64,000 nucleotides of DNA from Bacteroides sp. CAG:443 (lineage in GTDB: Bacteria > Bacteroidota > Bacteroidia > Bacteroidales > Bacteroidaceae). Position 1 is the first letter of the stretch, and every line of letters starts with the position of its first letter. Positions 15,903-25,644 of this stretch are shown here, piece by piece. The stretch lies in assembly GCA_000432735.1 (NCBI GenBank), contig FR887750.1, forward strand, positions 18,980 to 82,979. The letters run 5' to 3'. Position numbers and translations under genes: made by a program. The notes beneath the pieces were generated by a model, which was not told where the DNA came from, ran no database searches, and worked only from the letters and a program-made list of their open reading frames with translations.

Positions 15903-17447
15903 ATGGCTAAAGAATCAAGAGTAAAGAAAAGTTTATTGAATGTACGGATGAACTTAATATGCTACATGATTTCGTTGATTGTGGCTTTCTTCACACGTAA
16001 AGTTTTTTTGGATCATTTAGGTACTGAATTTATTGGTTTTACTGGAACTTTACAGAGCCTTTTAGGTTTTTTGAATTTAGCAGAATTAGGTGTAGGATCG
16101 GCTATTGGTTATGTCTTATATAAACCTATTTTCGATGATGATAAGGAGAAGATTAATGAAATTATTTCTGTTTTTGGCTATTTATATCGAATTATTGGTC
16201 TATTCATATTAGGGTCTGGTGTAATTCTGTCTTTATTTCTTCCCTTGATTTTTCCTAATACAACATTTTCCTGGGAAGTCATCTATTTAGGCTTTTATGC
16301 TTATCTTTTTAGTTCAATGCTTGGATATTTTGTAAATTATAAACAAACATTACTTTCAGCTGATCAACGTAATTATGAAATTACAGGATATTATCAGGCA
16401 GTAACAAGTAGTAAGATGGTGGTACAAATGATTTTAGCAATTTGTATACAAAGCTTTATATTGTATTTGTGTATTGAATTATTATTTGGTATTATTTATT
16501 CATTTGTTCTTACTTATCGTATTAATAAAGTGTATCCTTGGTTAGAAAGTGATATCAAATTAGGAAAACAATTGTTTAAAAAATATCCTGAAATTGGAAA
16601 ATATGTGAAACAATTGTTTGTCCATAAAATTGGAGGGTTTGTTCAATTTCAAATTACTCCATTTCTAATATATTCTTATGTATCATTGCCTATTGTTGCA
16701 TTATATGGAAATTATACATTGATTACTCAAAAAGTTCAAGGATTTATTTCTGGTATTTTGGATAGTACTTCTGCTGGAGTCGGTAATTTAATATCTGAAG
16801 GAAACAGAGGAAAAATCTATGCAACATACAAAGAATTATTTGCAATACGTTTCTTTATATCCGGAGTATTAACTGCTTGTATTTTCCATTTATGTAACCC
16901 TTTTATCTCTGTATGGTTAGGTAGTGAGTATCCACTTCCTAGACATATTCTGTTGATGATATCTATCCAATTCTTTTTGGCTGTTTTTCGTGGAATAACT
17001 GATCAGTTTATCTTTGGATATGGTCTGTTTTATGATGTATGGGCTCCTGCTGCTGAATCTTTGATTTTTGTAGTATCTGCCATTATTTTTGGCTCTTTAT
17101 GGGGATTGTCAGGGGTACTTTGTGGACCACTAATTTCTACCATTATAATTGTATATATATGGAAACCCTATTTTTTGTTTAGTAAAGGATTTAAGATATC
17201 TGTATTTCATTACTTCAAATTATTTACCATTCATTTGATTGGTATTTTAGTGGCATTTGTTGGTACAGAATTGTTATTCAAGAAGTTTTATAATCAGATT
17301 TCATTGAATACAACTTGGCTGAATTGGATATTAGGGGCTTTACTCTTCACAGTTTTATTGACTATATTTTCTTTTATATTTCTATATGTCCTATCTTTAG
17401 GATTACGTACTTTTATACATAGATTTGTTAAAAGAAGAAGGCGATAA
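15903..17447 (+). CDS. wzx: Wzx-type polysaccharide flippase (MATE/MOP superfamily)
   Basis: A 514-residue very hydrophobic protein with about 12-14 membrane segments and the oligosaccharide-flippase pattern near the N-terminus (RKVFLDHLGTEFIGFTGTLQ). It moves the lipid-linked repeat unit from the inner to the outer face of the cytoplasmic membrane. The ATG at 15903 (MAKESRVKKSLL) is preferred to an in-frame TTG at 15879, because flippases of this type begin with a short basic stretch. It lies 89 bp after rmlB and begins the AT-rich centre. The MOP family is clear; the exact subfamily is not. Confidence 0.85.
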   Translation: MAKESRVKKSLLNVRMNLICYMISLIVAFFTRKVFLDHLGTEFIGFTGTLQSLLGFLNLAELGVGSAIGYVLYKPIFDDDKEKINEIISVFGYLYRIIGLFILGSGVILSLFLPLIFPNTTFSWEVIYLGFYAYLFSSMLGYFVNYKQTLLSADQRNYEITGYYQAVTSSKMVVQMILAICIQSFILYLCIELLFGIIYSFVLTYRINKVYPWLESDIKLGKQLFKKYPEIGKYVKQLFVHKIGGFVQFQITPFLIYSYVSLPIVALYGNYTLITQKVQGFISGILDSTSAGVGNLISEGNRGKIYATYKELFAIRFFISGVLTACIFHLCNPFISVWLGSEYPLPRHILLMISIQFFLAVFRGITDQFIFGYGLFYDVWAPAAESLIFVVSAIIFGSLWGLSGVLCGPLISTIIIVYIWKPYFLFSKGFKISVFHYFKLFTIHLIGILVAFVGTELLFKKFYNQISLNTTWLNWILGALLFTVLLTIFSFIFLYVLSLGLRTFIHRFVKRRRR

Positions 17448-17691
17448 AGAAATAAATATCATTTGTATATTGTATTATAAAGTTACTTTATGAAGAATTT
17501 GTTTTAATGCTGGCTGATATTTATCAATGTTAATATCGAAATACTTATTTGATAATTTTTTGATGTAGAATTTGTTTGAAAATGAAATTATCTACATTGT
17601 AAATGTTATATTTTATGATATGTACATTCAAATTAAGAAAGAGAATAGTTAGATGCAAAGAAAATAAACTTATTAGAAAACGATAAAATTT

Positions 17692-18681
17692 ATGATAAGT
17701 ATAGTGGTTCCAATATATAATGCAGAAAACTATATCCATAAGTGTATAAATAGTATATTATCTCAAACTTATTCTAATTTTGAGCTAATTTTAGTTGATG
17801 ATGGTAGTGTAGATGGTAGTGGACAAATATGTGAAGATTTTGCAAAATTTGATTCACGTATAAAAGTAATTCATCAACAGAATGCAGGGGTCAGTAAAGC
17901 CAGAAATATGGGAATTAAGGTGGCTATTGGTGATTGGGTAACATTTATTGATGCTGATGATTATATTGAAAAAGAATATTTGTCTGGGCTTGTTAAGTTT
18001 GCTTTAAATCAATCCATGCTTATAGTGCAAGGGGTGAAAAAAATAGGTGTTGATGATAAAATTATTCAAATATTAGATTATGGTGATAGACTTTATAATC
18101 GCGATAATATTGAATCTTTATTTCATGACTCAGATTTTTTTCATGCCGGTTTTCCTTTTGGAAAGCTTTATAATTTATCAATTATAAAAGAAAAACATAT
18201 TTCATTTAATGAAAAAATATCTTATGCTGAAGACTTGGTATTTATGTTGAATTATATATGCTATATTAAGGAAGTCAAGTTTATTCGTGGAGCAAATTAT
18301 TACTATCAAATTAAAACGTTAGGCTTGTCTCATAAATATAATTCATTTGAATCAGAATTTTTAATGTATAGTAAATTTATTGAATACTTGAAAATAATAG
18401 CTGTATCTAATAACTTTACAATAACGAAAGAGTCTTTATATTACGCTGCTATACAATTTATGAGAAGTATTTATTCTCTTTATATTAATAATGGATATTT
18501 TTTTTACAAAAGAATATCCATTATTAAACAATTGAAGGCTGAATATTATCAGTTTATATATAAATATTACTTTCCTAAGATTGATATTTTGAAAATTTGT
18601 AAATTTTTATTTCTTAATAATATTTATATATTTGATCTCTTTTGTGTTTTAAAATTTAGAAGAATTAGATTTCTGAAATAA
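17692..18681 (+). CDS. Family 2 glycosyltransferase
   Basis: 329 residues with a classic GT2 (GT-A fold) N-terminus: ISIVVPIYNAENYIHKCI, then LVDDGSVDGSG, NAGVSKARNMG and the metal-binding FIDADDYIE. It adds one sugar to the growing lipid-linked repeat unit in the cytoplasm. The C-terminal third is AT-rich and weakly hydrophobic, with no clear membrane segment. A 244-bp AT-rich gap without a gene precedes it. Donor and acceptor cannot be predicted. Confidence 0.9.
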   Translation: MISIVVPIYNAENYIHKCINSILSQTYSNFELILVDDGSVDGSGQICEDFAKFDSRIKVIHQQNAGVSKARNMGIKVAIGDWVTFIDADDYIEKEYLSGLVKFALNQSMLIVQGVKKIGVDDKIIQILDYGDRLYNRDNIESLFHDSDFFHAGFPFGKLYNLSIIKEKHISFNEKISYAEDLVFMLNYICYIKEVKFIRGANYYYQIKTLGLSHKYNSFESEFLMYSKFIEYLKIIAVSNNFTITKESLYYAAIQFMRSIYSLYINNGYFFYKRISIIKQLKAEYYQFIYKYYFPKIDILKICKFLFLNNIYIFDLFCVLKFRRIRFLK

Positions 18682-18689
18682 ATATTGAT

Positions 18690-19292
18690 ATGGTAATTTT
18701 TGGTGGAAAATTGGTGAAATATTACATAAAAATATTTATGCCAATTTTAATTATTAGGTATTTACCTCTTGTTGTGTGTTTCTATTTCTCAAAGAATAGG
18801 ATTATTTTAGAAGAAGATTTAAAAAATTTTACTCAAGAATACGGTATAACCGGTAGTATAATTATTCAGTTATTGTGGGCAATAACTCAAAATCCATATT
18901 GGATTACTATTTTCTATTATAGAATTGGAAATAAAAGAGCTTTTATATGTAATCTTTTTAAAAAAGATAAATCTTCTTTATTCTTTTCTGATGTAGAATT
19001 GGGAAAAGGTATTAAATTATATCATCCATTTGCAACAATATTGAATGCAGTAAAGATCGGTGATAATTTTGTTTGTAGGAATAATACGACTATTGGGAAT
19101 AAAGATTCTAGCCAAAATAATCGTCCAGTTATAGGAAATAATGTAGAAATTGGAGCTAATGTTGTAATATTTGGAAATATTTGCATTGGTGATAATGTTA
19201 TAATAGGGGCAGGAAGTGTAGTAAATAAAAGTATTCCCAATAATTGTATTGTTGTTGGTAATCCAGCGAAAATAATAAAATACAAATCATGA
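18690..19292 (+). CDS. Hexapeptide-repeat O-acetyltransferase (serine acetyltransferase-like)
   Basis: 200 residues. A hydrophobic N-terminal part precedes a left-handed beta-helix of hexapeptide repeats: VELGKGIKLYHPF, VKIGDNFVCRNNTTIG, VIGNNVEIGANVVIFGNICIGDN and VIIGAGSVVNK, ending VVGNPAKII. This pattern belongs to CysE-like sugar or serine acetyltransferases using acetyl-CoA. In this operon it most likely acetylates a capsule sugar. Its stop overlaps the next start (ATGA at 19289-19292). Confidence 0.85.
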   Translation: MVIFGGKLVKYYIKIFMPILIIRYLPLVVCFYFSKNRIILEEDLKNFTQEYGITGSIIIQLLWAITQNPYWITIFYYRIGNKRAFICNLFKKDKSSLFFSDVELGKGIKLYHPFATILNAVKIGDNFVCRNNTTIGNKDSSQNNRPVIGNNVEIGANVVIFGNICIGDNVIIGAGSVVNKSIPNNCIVVGNPAKIIKYKS

Positions 19293-20503
19293 AAATTCTA
19301 CAAATAAATTCGACAGACTTGTTTAGTACTGGTAATATAATGCTTCATATTGCAGATGTAGCGAGATTGAGGGGTTATGAAGTTTACACTGCTTCCAAAT
19401 ATCAGAGAATGAGTATTGTGCATAAAGGTAAGAAAATAAATCATTTTTATATTGGTAACCGAATTGTAAATACATTTCATCGTTATTTCTCTTGGATTAC
19501 AGATCTTCAAGATTGTGCTTCAATATTTCCAACTTTGAGATTAATTTATAAGATAGAAAAAATGAAGCCTGATATTATACATTTACATGATGTAGTTGGG
19601 TGGTATTTGAATATAGATATATTGTTTTTGTATTTAAAGAAGATTAATATACCAATCATTTGGACTTTTCATGATTGTTGGGCAATAACAGGTAGATGTA
19701 TTTATTTTGACGCAATAGGTTGTAATCGTTGGCAAATAGGATGTGGAAATTGTCCACAAAAAAAATATATGCCGGGAACATGGTTCTTTGATTTATCAGC
19801 ATGGAATTTCAAGCGGAAAGAGCGTTTATTTACCAATATAGAAAATATGACTATAGTAACCCCATCTGAATGGTTAAAGAATCTTGTCCATAAAAGTTTT
19901 CTTAAAAAATACAATACAATAGTAATAAACAATGGTATAGATCTTAATATTTTCAAGCCGACAAAAGGAGAGATATATAATAAGATAAAACGACTCAATT
20001 CAAAAATTGTATTAGGAGTTGCTGCTACATGGTCACAGAGGAAAGGGTTGAATACTTTTCTTCAAATGGATAAAGAACTTCCTGAGAATTTTTCTATAGT
20101 ATTAGTCGGAATTGATAGTTCGGAGTTACCTATCAATCGTCGTATTATTGCTATTCGACGAACTAATAACCAATCAGAACTTGCTGAAATATATTCTGCA
20201 GCGACAGTATTTGCTAATCCTACAATAGAAGATAATTTCCCAACTGTAAATTTAGAATCTTTAGCATGTGGAACTCCTATTGTTACTTTTCAGACAGGGG
20301 GATCTCCTGAAAGTATAGATGAGCAGACAGGTATTATTGTGAAAAAGAATGATGTTAAAGGTTTTATTTCTGCTATTTTAGAAGTTACAAATAAAGATAA
20401 AAACTTTTATGCATATAATTGTCGAAAAAGGTCATTATGCTATGATATGAATTCTAAGTTTAATGAGTATGTAGATCTTTATGATAGGATAATAAAACAA
20501 TGA
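19289..20503 (+). CDS. Family 4 glycosyltransferase
   Basis: 404 residues, GT-B fold. The N-terminal domain begins MKILQINSTDLFSTGNI and has IIHLHDVVGWYLN, followed by WTFHDCWAITGRC with a cysteine-rich stretch (CNRWQIGCGNCP). The C-terminal domain has the GT4 donor-site pattern NPTIEDNFPTVNLESLACGTP and TGGSPESID. The HDCW...GNCP block is typical of a capsule glycosyltransferase subgroup related to WcaC-like enzymes. It overlaps both neighbours by 4 bases, so the three genes are translationally coupled. Confidence 0.88.
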   Translation: MKILQINSTDLFSTGNIMLHIADVARLRGYEVYTASKYQRMSIVHKGKKINHFYIGNRIVNTFHRYFSWITDLQDCASIFPTLRLIYKIEKMKPDIIHLHDVVGWYLNIDILFLYLKKINIPIIWTFHDCWAITGRCIYFDAIGCNRWQIGCGNCPQKKYMPGTWFFDLSAWNFKRKERLFTNIENMTIVTPSEWLKNLVHKSFLKKYNTIVINNGIDLNIFKPTKGEIYNKIKRLNSKIVLGVAATWSQRKGLNTFLQMDKELPENFSIVLVGIDSSELPINRRIIAIRRTNNQSELAEIYSAATVFANPTIEDNFPTVNLESLACGTPIVTFQTGGSPESIDEQTGIIVKKNDVKGFISAILEVTNKDKNFYAYNCRKRSLCYDMNSKFNEYVDLYDRIIKQ

Positions 20504-21366
20504 GAATAGCAATAATTATTCTTAATTATAATTCTTCCGATGATTGCCGGAAATGTGTCTCTTTTCTAAAACGCCAGGAAGGAGTGGAGCTGGAATTGGT
20601 TTTGGTTGATAACTGTTCACCTGATAGTGATAAAGTAAAGACTCTTTGTGAGGAAGAAGGGTGTACCTTTATTGCCAGCAAAGAAAATCGGGGATATAAT
20701 GCTGGAAACAATATCGGATTAAGATACGTTGCAAGTAAAGGATATAAATATGCTTTGATTGCCAACCCGGATATGGAGTTTCCACAGACAGATTATATAA
20801 AAAAATTGGTATCCATTATGGAACGAAATCATGAGATTGTAGTTTTAGGAAGCGACATTGTAACTCCAGAGGGTATTCATCAGAATCCTAAATATCGGGG
20901 AGAACAAGATTGGCGTAAATCGTTTAGTTGGCTTTCAGATTTATTTTGTCGTCAGAAAAGAGAGGAAAAAACTCCAGTGTGGGTAGTTAATCCTCAGGCT
21001 TCTCAATATTGCAAATGCTTGAACGGATGTTGTTTCCTGATTAGCATTCCATTCGTTCAGCAATTGAATTTTTTTGATGAGGAAACTTTTTTATATGGTG
21101 AAGAACCTATATTAGGACGGCAAGTAGAATTGGCAGGAAAACAGATGTTTTATACACCTGAAACTTTCGCGGTACACCATCATTTGAAAAGTAAGGAAGG
21201 AAGTCGGGCATTTTGTTTCAAACATTGGAAACATTCTCAATTGCTTTATGTTAGAAAATATAGTGGACTTTCTCGTTTTGGAAAATGGGTATCTTACCTT
21301 TCTATACATTGTTATTTTACGACATTAAAGATATACCATTGGTTATATTCAAAGAAGAATAAATGA
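20500..21366 (+). CDS. Family 2 glycosyltransferase (rhamnosyltransferase-like)
   Basis: 288 residues beginning RIAIIILNYNSSDDCRKCV, with LVDNCSPDSDK, ENRGYNAGNNIGLRY and ANPDMEFP. This NYNS / N-GY-AGNN / NPD pattern is that of WbbL/RfbF-type GT2 enzymes, many of which transfer rhamnose. With a full dTDP-rhamnose pathway upstream, rhamnose transfer is plausible but not proven. The start overlaps the preceding stop (ATGA at 20500-20503) and the end overlaps the next start in the same way. Confidence 0.85.
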   Translation: MRIAIIILNYNSSDDCRKCVSFLKRQEGVELELVLVDNCSPDSDKVKTLCEEEGCTFIASKENRGYNAGNNIGLRYVASKGYKYALIANPDMEFPQTDYIKKLVSIMERNHEIVVLGSDIVTPEGIHQNPKYRGEQDWRKSFSWLSDLFCRQKREEKTPVWVVNPQASQYCKCLNGCCFLISIPFVQQLNFFDEETFLYGEEPILGRQVELAGKQMFYTPETFAVHHHLKSKEGSRAFCFKHWKHSQLLYVRKYSGLSRFGKWVSYLSIHCYFTTLKIYHWLYSKKNK

Positions 21367-22379
21367 TAAAGAAACTGCGTTTGGATTTTTTAGATGCAAC
21401 TAAGGGAGTGGCTATTCTTTGCATTACTTTGTTGCATATTGAAGATGGAGTTTTTCCTGTATGGTTGAATACTTGGATTGGCTTATTCATGATTACAACC
21501 TTTTATTTTACTTCTGGATGGATATCATATGGGAAAAAAGAATCTGTTTCAGTACGGCATTTCTTTATGAAACGTCTTCGCCAATTGGGCATCCCTTATA
21601 TAAGCTTTTCACTCTTGATTTTTTTATTTGAACTTATTTGGATTGCGCTAGGTTTTATGCAATTGAATATTTTATATCGAGACGTTTATAAAGTATTGAC
21701 ATTTAGGGGGATAGGAACATTGTGGTTTCTACCTGTACTTTTATTTTCGGAAACGTTATTTTTGTTTATCAGGACTAGTAAATACAAAAGATATTATTTA
21801 TTGTTATTCTTTTGTATGACGTTAATGATATCCTATTTATATAACACATATTGGATACCTAAGCTAGGTGATTCTACTTATTTGAAATTGATAGATTCTC
21901 CAATAAGACCTTGGGTACAGACACTTGCCGCTTGGCCTGTTGTTGCTGTCGGATATGCTTTTGCCAAATATATTTGGCCGTTTTTGTCTGTTTGGAAAAG
22001 CTATTTAAAGGTATTGTTTGGAGTAATAGTCTTAATATTAAGTATGCTTTGGGTAACTTTTCCTCCGTTTGAGTTGTATTTTTTTAATGGTTTTCTATCT
22101 AATATATTACCAGCTGTTGGATTTGTTTTATTATTCAGTGGTCTTGAATGGCTGGATCTTCGTTTTTTGATTTATTGGGGAAGAAATTCTCTTATTTTGA
22201 TGGCAACTCACTTTAGTATTACGGAGGTAATGGTGTTAACTTTTGATCGATATATATTAGGGCATGAATTATGTAGAGGCCCTATCACTCTTGTTTATTT
22301 TGTTGTTATTGTGTTGTTTACATATTTGTGGGTTTATTTATTTAATCATCCTTTACGTTTTGCTTTAGGAAGAAAATAA
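21363..22379 (+). CDS. Acyltransferase family 3 membrane protein (sugar O-acetyltransferase)
   Basis: 338 residues with about ten membrane segments. It opens with RLDFLDATKGVAILCITLLH, matching the AT3 family signature (R-x-x-x-D-x-x-K/RG-x-A-I-x-x-V-x-x-H). Such proteins move acetyl groups from cytoplasmic acetyl-CoA to sugars of a surface polysaccharide. It is one of two AT3 genes in the locus and adds to evidence that the capsule is O-acetylated at several positions. Confidence 0.85.
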   Translation: MIKKLRLDFLDATKGVAILCITLLHIEDGVFPVWLNTWIGLFMITTFYFTSGWISYGKKESVSVRHFFMKRLRQLGIPYISFSLLIFLFELIWIALGFMQLNILYRDVYKVLTFRGIGTLWFLPVLLFSETLFLFIRTSKYKRYYLLLFFCMTLMISYLYNTYWIPKLGDSTYLKLIDSPIRPWVQTLAAWPVVAVGYAFAKYIWPFLSVWKSYLKVLFGVIVLILSMLWVTFPPFELYFFNGFLSNILPAVGFVLLFSGLEWLDLRFLIYWGRNSLILMATHFSITEVMVLTFDRYILGHELCRGPITLVYFVVIVLFTYLWVYLFNHPLRFALGRK

Positions 22380-22394
22380 TAAAACAGGTATAAG

Positions 22395-23585
22395 ATGGAA
22401 AATCGATTAACGGTTGATAATGCTCTGCATAAATATACGTTTGTTTTTATCATGTTGTTTGGTATGTCTTACATACCTTTAGATGGACCTGCAGGTTTTG
22501 GAATAGTAAAACTTGTGTTGATGGGAGGGATGATAGTTTTATCATTAGTATATTGTTTCAGGGTAACTAAGGCTTTAGTTTGGGGGGTAATATATTTGCT
22601 TTATCAATATATTACAGCTAGTTTTCATCCAGAAACTTGGAGATGGTCTACTTTACTTTTTTCGACTTCTTTTGTCCTTACTTATGTTGCATTTTACAAT
22701 ATGGTTTATGTGGCAAAGGTATTCAGTTTAGATTTTTTTATTAAGATTTGTCGATGGGTAATTATAACTTACTTTGTTGTATGTATAGTGCAGCAATGTT
22801 TTGTACTGGCTGGCTTTTCGTATTTTCCTCTTGTAAATTTATGGAAAGTATTGGATAGAGGTATTGGTTGTAATTCTTTGTCAATGGAACCTAGTACTTT
22901 TGCCAGAACTATGTTAGTGTGGTATTATGCTTATGTTAAATGTCAGGAATATAAAGGAGGAGTTGGACCTTTTTCTGTACGTGAGTTGTTTTATGGAGAG
23001 CATAAAAAAATTACATTATGTTTCTTGTGGATGATGTGCAGTATGGGAAGTGGAACAGCTTTTGTGTGTCTTATTGCATTTTCTTTATATTTTGTACGTA
23101 AAAGTAATTTCTATTTTGTAGTTCCATTGCTGATTCTTTTGTATATAGGATTAAACATGTTAGAGTTTGAACAATTGAATAGGGCCACTAGTGTAATTAA
23201 TGCTACAACAACAATGGATCAGGCTACCGTAGAGGCGGCTGATGGCTCGGCTGCCAGTCGTATCAGTCCCCTGCTGAACTCTTTCCATGCTGATTTTTCT
23301 AAGTCAGAAACTTGGTTTGGAAAGGGAATAGACTATGCTGTAAATCATAATTTAATTTTGACTCAGAAAGCTACCTTATTTGATGACTATGGTTTTTTGT
23401 TCTATATCCTGACGCTTTGCTTTAATTTTTCGTGTGGTTATCGTTTCTGGTCATTGGCAACTTTATTCATGTTCATGGGAGTAGGTGGCACAAGTGGAGG
23501 AAATATACACTATCTCTGGGAATTAATGATGATTATGACTTGTGTTCGTTATTTCTATGAAAATCGATTTACTCAATCGGTTTAA
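22395..23585 (+). CDS. wzy: Wzy-type capsule repeat-unit polymerase
   Basis: 396 residues, strongly hydrophobic, with about ten to twelve membrane segments and one large extracytoplasmic loop (about 255-320). It contains the SMEPSTFARTMLVWY motif, often seen in O-antigen polymerase-like proteins. It is the only protein in the locus that fits a polymerase: no enzyme motif of another family, and a position among glycosyltransferases. It would join repeat units on the periplasmic face. Wzy proteins are poorly conserved, so this rests on topology and context. Confidence 0.75.
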   Translation: MENRLTVDNALHKYTFVFIMLFGMSYIPLDGPAGFGIVKLVLMGGMIVLSLVYCFRVTKALVWGVIYLLYQYITASFHPETWRWSTLLFSTSFVLTYVAFYNMVYVAKVFSLDFFIKICRWVIITYFVVCIVQQCFVLAGFSYFPLVNLWKVLDRGIGCNSLSMEPSTFARTMLVWYYAYVKCQEYKGGVGPFSVRELFYGEHKKITLCFLWMMCSMGSGTAFVCLIAFSLYFVRKSNFYFVVPLLILLYIGLNMLEFEQLNRATSVINATTTMDQATVEAADGSAASRISPLLNSFHADFSKSETWFGKGIDYAVNHNLILTQKATLFDDYGFLFYILTLCFNFSCGYRFWSLATLFMFMGVGGTSGGNIHYLWELMMIMTCVRYFYENRFTQSV

Positions 23586-23612
23586 TCAGTTTGCTAATAT
23601 AATCATTACTAT

Positions 23613-24596
23613 ATGAATTTATTGATATCTTTTCATCAATATTTGAAAAATCAACCAAATAGCTCGTTATTGACAAATCAGGAATCAACAGCTTTAAAAG
23701 GCTTGTTGATTTTGTTGGTAGTGTTGGGACATAACACTTATTTAATGGTTGATATGTTTGCTTATAAATTCTTATACGCTTTTCATGTTTATGCTTTTTT
23801 CTATCTTCCTTTCTTGTATAATCATAAAGAAGAGACAATTTCACATTGTGTGATTAAAAATATATTAAGGCTCTATGTTCCTTATACGTTTGTATTTGTT
23901 TTGTTGTTGGGGATCTATTTAAAAACAAACTCAGCGTTCAATATTGGAAATATATTCTTTGCTTATGTAACAGGAAATCCCAATTACTTCTTAAAGATGG
24001 GAGGATTTCTTTGGTTTATTCCAACGTTGTTTTCTTTGTTAGTTATTAAACAATTTTATTATAGAGGTAATCTCGTTTGTCGTTATTTGTTATTAGTATT
24101 GAGTTTCTTTTGTCTTGTATGTTTTTCTTTTGGATATTTGGGAAGCTGGCAAATCTATCAGCCTTTTCGATGTATGACTGCTTTTGCGATGTTGTTTCCA
24201 GCGGTAATTTCCCGTTTTTTTATAAGACAAAATAGAATCAAGTTTATAGATTTATGTTTCTTTTTCTTTGTCATTATAGCTTTTATAATTTATCCGGGAA
24301 ATCATTTTTTTGCATATACAATCTTAAATAGATTTATATTGCCTATTGTAATATTTTTATTTCTGTATAATCAGCGTATAAATTTGGGACGATTTAAGTT
24401 TTTCCAACGGATTGGTCGTTATTCGTTTCCCATTTATGTGTTTCATATTTTTATTTACCAATGTTGTTATTGGTTGCTAGGTAATTACATGGGAGGTGGT
24501 ACATTGTGTTGGGGTATTCTTGCTTTTGTTTTTACATTCATCGTTTCTTATTTTATTGCTAAGGTAAAGGCTGTGCGTTTTCTGTTTCCTCATTAA
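23613..24596 (+). CDS. Acyltransferase family 3-like membrane protein
   Basis: 327 residues, about ten membrane segments. The N-terminal region STALKGLLILLVVLGHNTYL contains the K-G and G-H pattern of the AT3 family, and RYSFPIYVFHIFIYQ near the C-terminus is also typical. It is shorter and more divergent than the AT3 protein encoded at 21363-22379. It probably O-acetylates a capsule sugar; a fucose-4-O-acetyltransferase-like role is possible. Confidence 0.75.
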   Translation: MNLLISFHQYLKNQPNSSLLTNQESTALKGLLILLVVLGHNTYLMVDMFAYKFLYAFHVYAFFYLPFLYNHKEETISHCVIKNILRLYVPYTFVFVLLLGIYLKTNSAFNIGNIFFAYVTGNPNYFLKMGGFLWFIPTLFSLLVIKQFYYRGNLVCRYLLLVLSFFCLVCFSFGYLGSWQIYQPFRCMTAFAMLFPAVISRFFIRQNRIKFIDLCFFFFVIIAFIIYPGNHFFAYTILNRFILPIVIFLFLYNQRINLGRFKFFQRIGRYSFPIYVFHIFIYQCCYWLLGNYMGGGTLCWGILAFVFTFIVSYFIAKVKAVRFLFPH

Positions 24597-24607
24597 TAAT
24601 ATTTATT

Positions 24608-25624
24608 ATGAAAAAGATAATTCGTTTTTTGAGCTTTATTAAAAAGCTATCTGTTGAATTTTTTGCTAAATGGAAGAATTATGGTTTTTTGTTAGCCTGG
24701 TATAACTTAATATGGTGGTTATGTTTTTATCTACGCCCTCCTTTTACTTTGAAAATATCTACCTGGGCTATTTTAAGAAAAACTCGATGGTTGGATAAGT
24801 ATTTCATGAAAAATTATGATGATATTATTGAACACTTTCGATGTCTATCTGTTGAGCAGAATAATGATGAAATAAAATCTTCCTATACAATTTGGGTATT
24901 TTGGGGGCAAGGAGAAGAAAATATGCCTCCTTTGGTAAAGGCATGTTATCGTCAGTTGACTCGTTATAACAGCAATGTAATACTTCTATCCAATCATAAT
25001 ATTGATAAATATGTTATTATTCCTTCAAAAATAAAAGAACGGGTATCTCGTAAAGAAATTAGTTGGGCTTTTTTTAGTGATATAATAAGAAATGCTTTAT
25101 TAGCAAAATATGGAGGATTGTGGTTAGATGCAACAGCTTGGGTATCTGGAAGTATTCCTATAAATGAATTGAAAGAATTTGATATTTTTTCACCTACTGG
25201 TGATGAAAAGTTAAGTTCTAAATCTCCAATTTTTTGGTCGGGGTTCGAATGGCATTGGAGCGGTTGGTGTTTATGGGCACGAAAATCAAATGAATTGTTA
25301 TTTTCTTTTGTAAGAGAAATGCTTATTAATGTAGCTTTGAGAGAGAAGGAAATTCCTGATTATGTGACTATTGATTATTTGATATATTTTGCTTGTAGAA
25401 ATTTTACATCTGTAAGTAGAAAAATGAAGCAGATGGAAACCAAATACTGCTATAATCGTCATAGATTGGCAGCTATGATGAATGAGCCTTTTGATATGAG
25501 TAAATACGTAGAATTAATAAAAGATGATTTTGTTTTTAAACTTAGTTTCCGTTCTCCGTGGAAAAAATATACATCTAAGGGAGAACAAACATTTTATGGA
25601 TATATTCTGTCAAAAAATGAATAG
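24608..25624 (+). CDS. Capsular polysaccharide synthesis glycosyltransferase (GT32-like)
   Basis: 338 residues. The segment YTIWVFWGQGEENMPPLVKACY, followed by SWAFFSDIIRNALLAKYGGLWLDATAW, matches the Caps_synth/GT32 group: the substrate-binding 'W.yW.qG...mP' block and an Asp-containing metal site (LDAT) at the end of a 'LyKyGGiwlD' helix. It transfers a sugar in the cytoplasm during repeat-unit assembly. No membrane segment is obvious except a mildly hydrophobic N-terminal stretch (FLLAWYNLIWWLCFYL), which may anchor it. Confidence 0.82.
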   Translation: MKKIIRFLSFIKKLSVEFFAKWKNYGFLLAWYNLIWWLCFYLRPPFTLKISTWAILRKTRWLDKYFMKNYDDIIEHFRCLSVEQNNDEIKSSYTIWVFWGQGEENMPPLVKACYRQLTRYNSNVILLSNHNIDKYVIIPSKIKERVSRKEISWAFFSDIIRNALLAKYGGLWLDATAWVSGSIPINELKEFDIFSPTGDEKLSSKSPIFWSGFEWHWSGWCLWARKSNELLFSFVREMLINVALREKEIPDYVTIDYLIYFACRNFTSVSRKMKQMETKYCYNRHRLAAMMNEPFDMSKYVELIKDDFVFKLSFRSPWKKYTSKGEQTFYGYILSKNE

Positions 25625-25644
25625 ATTTTAATTTAATACATTTT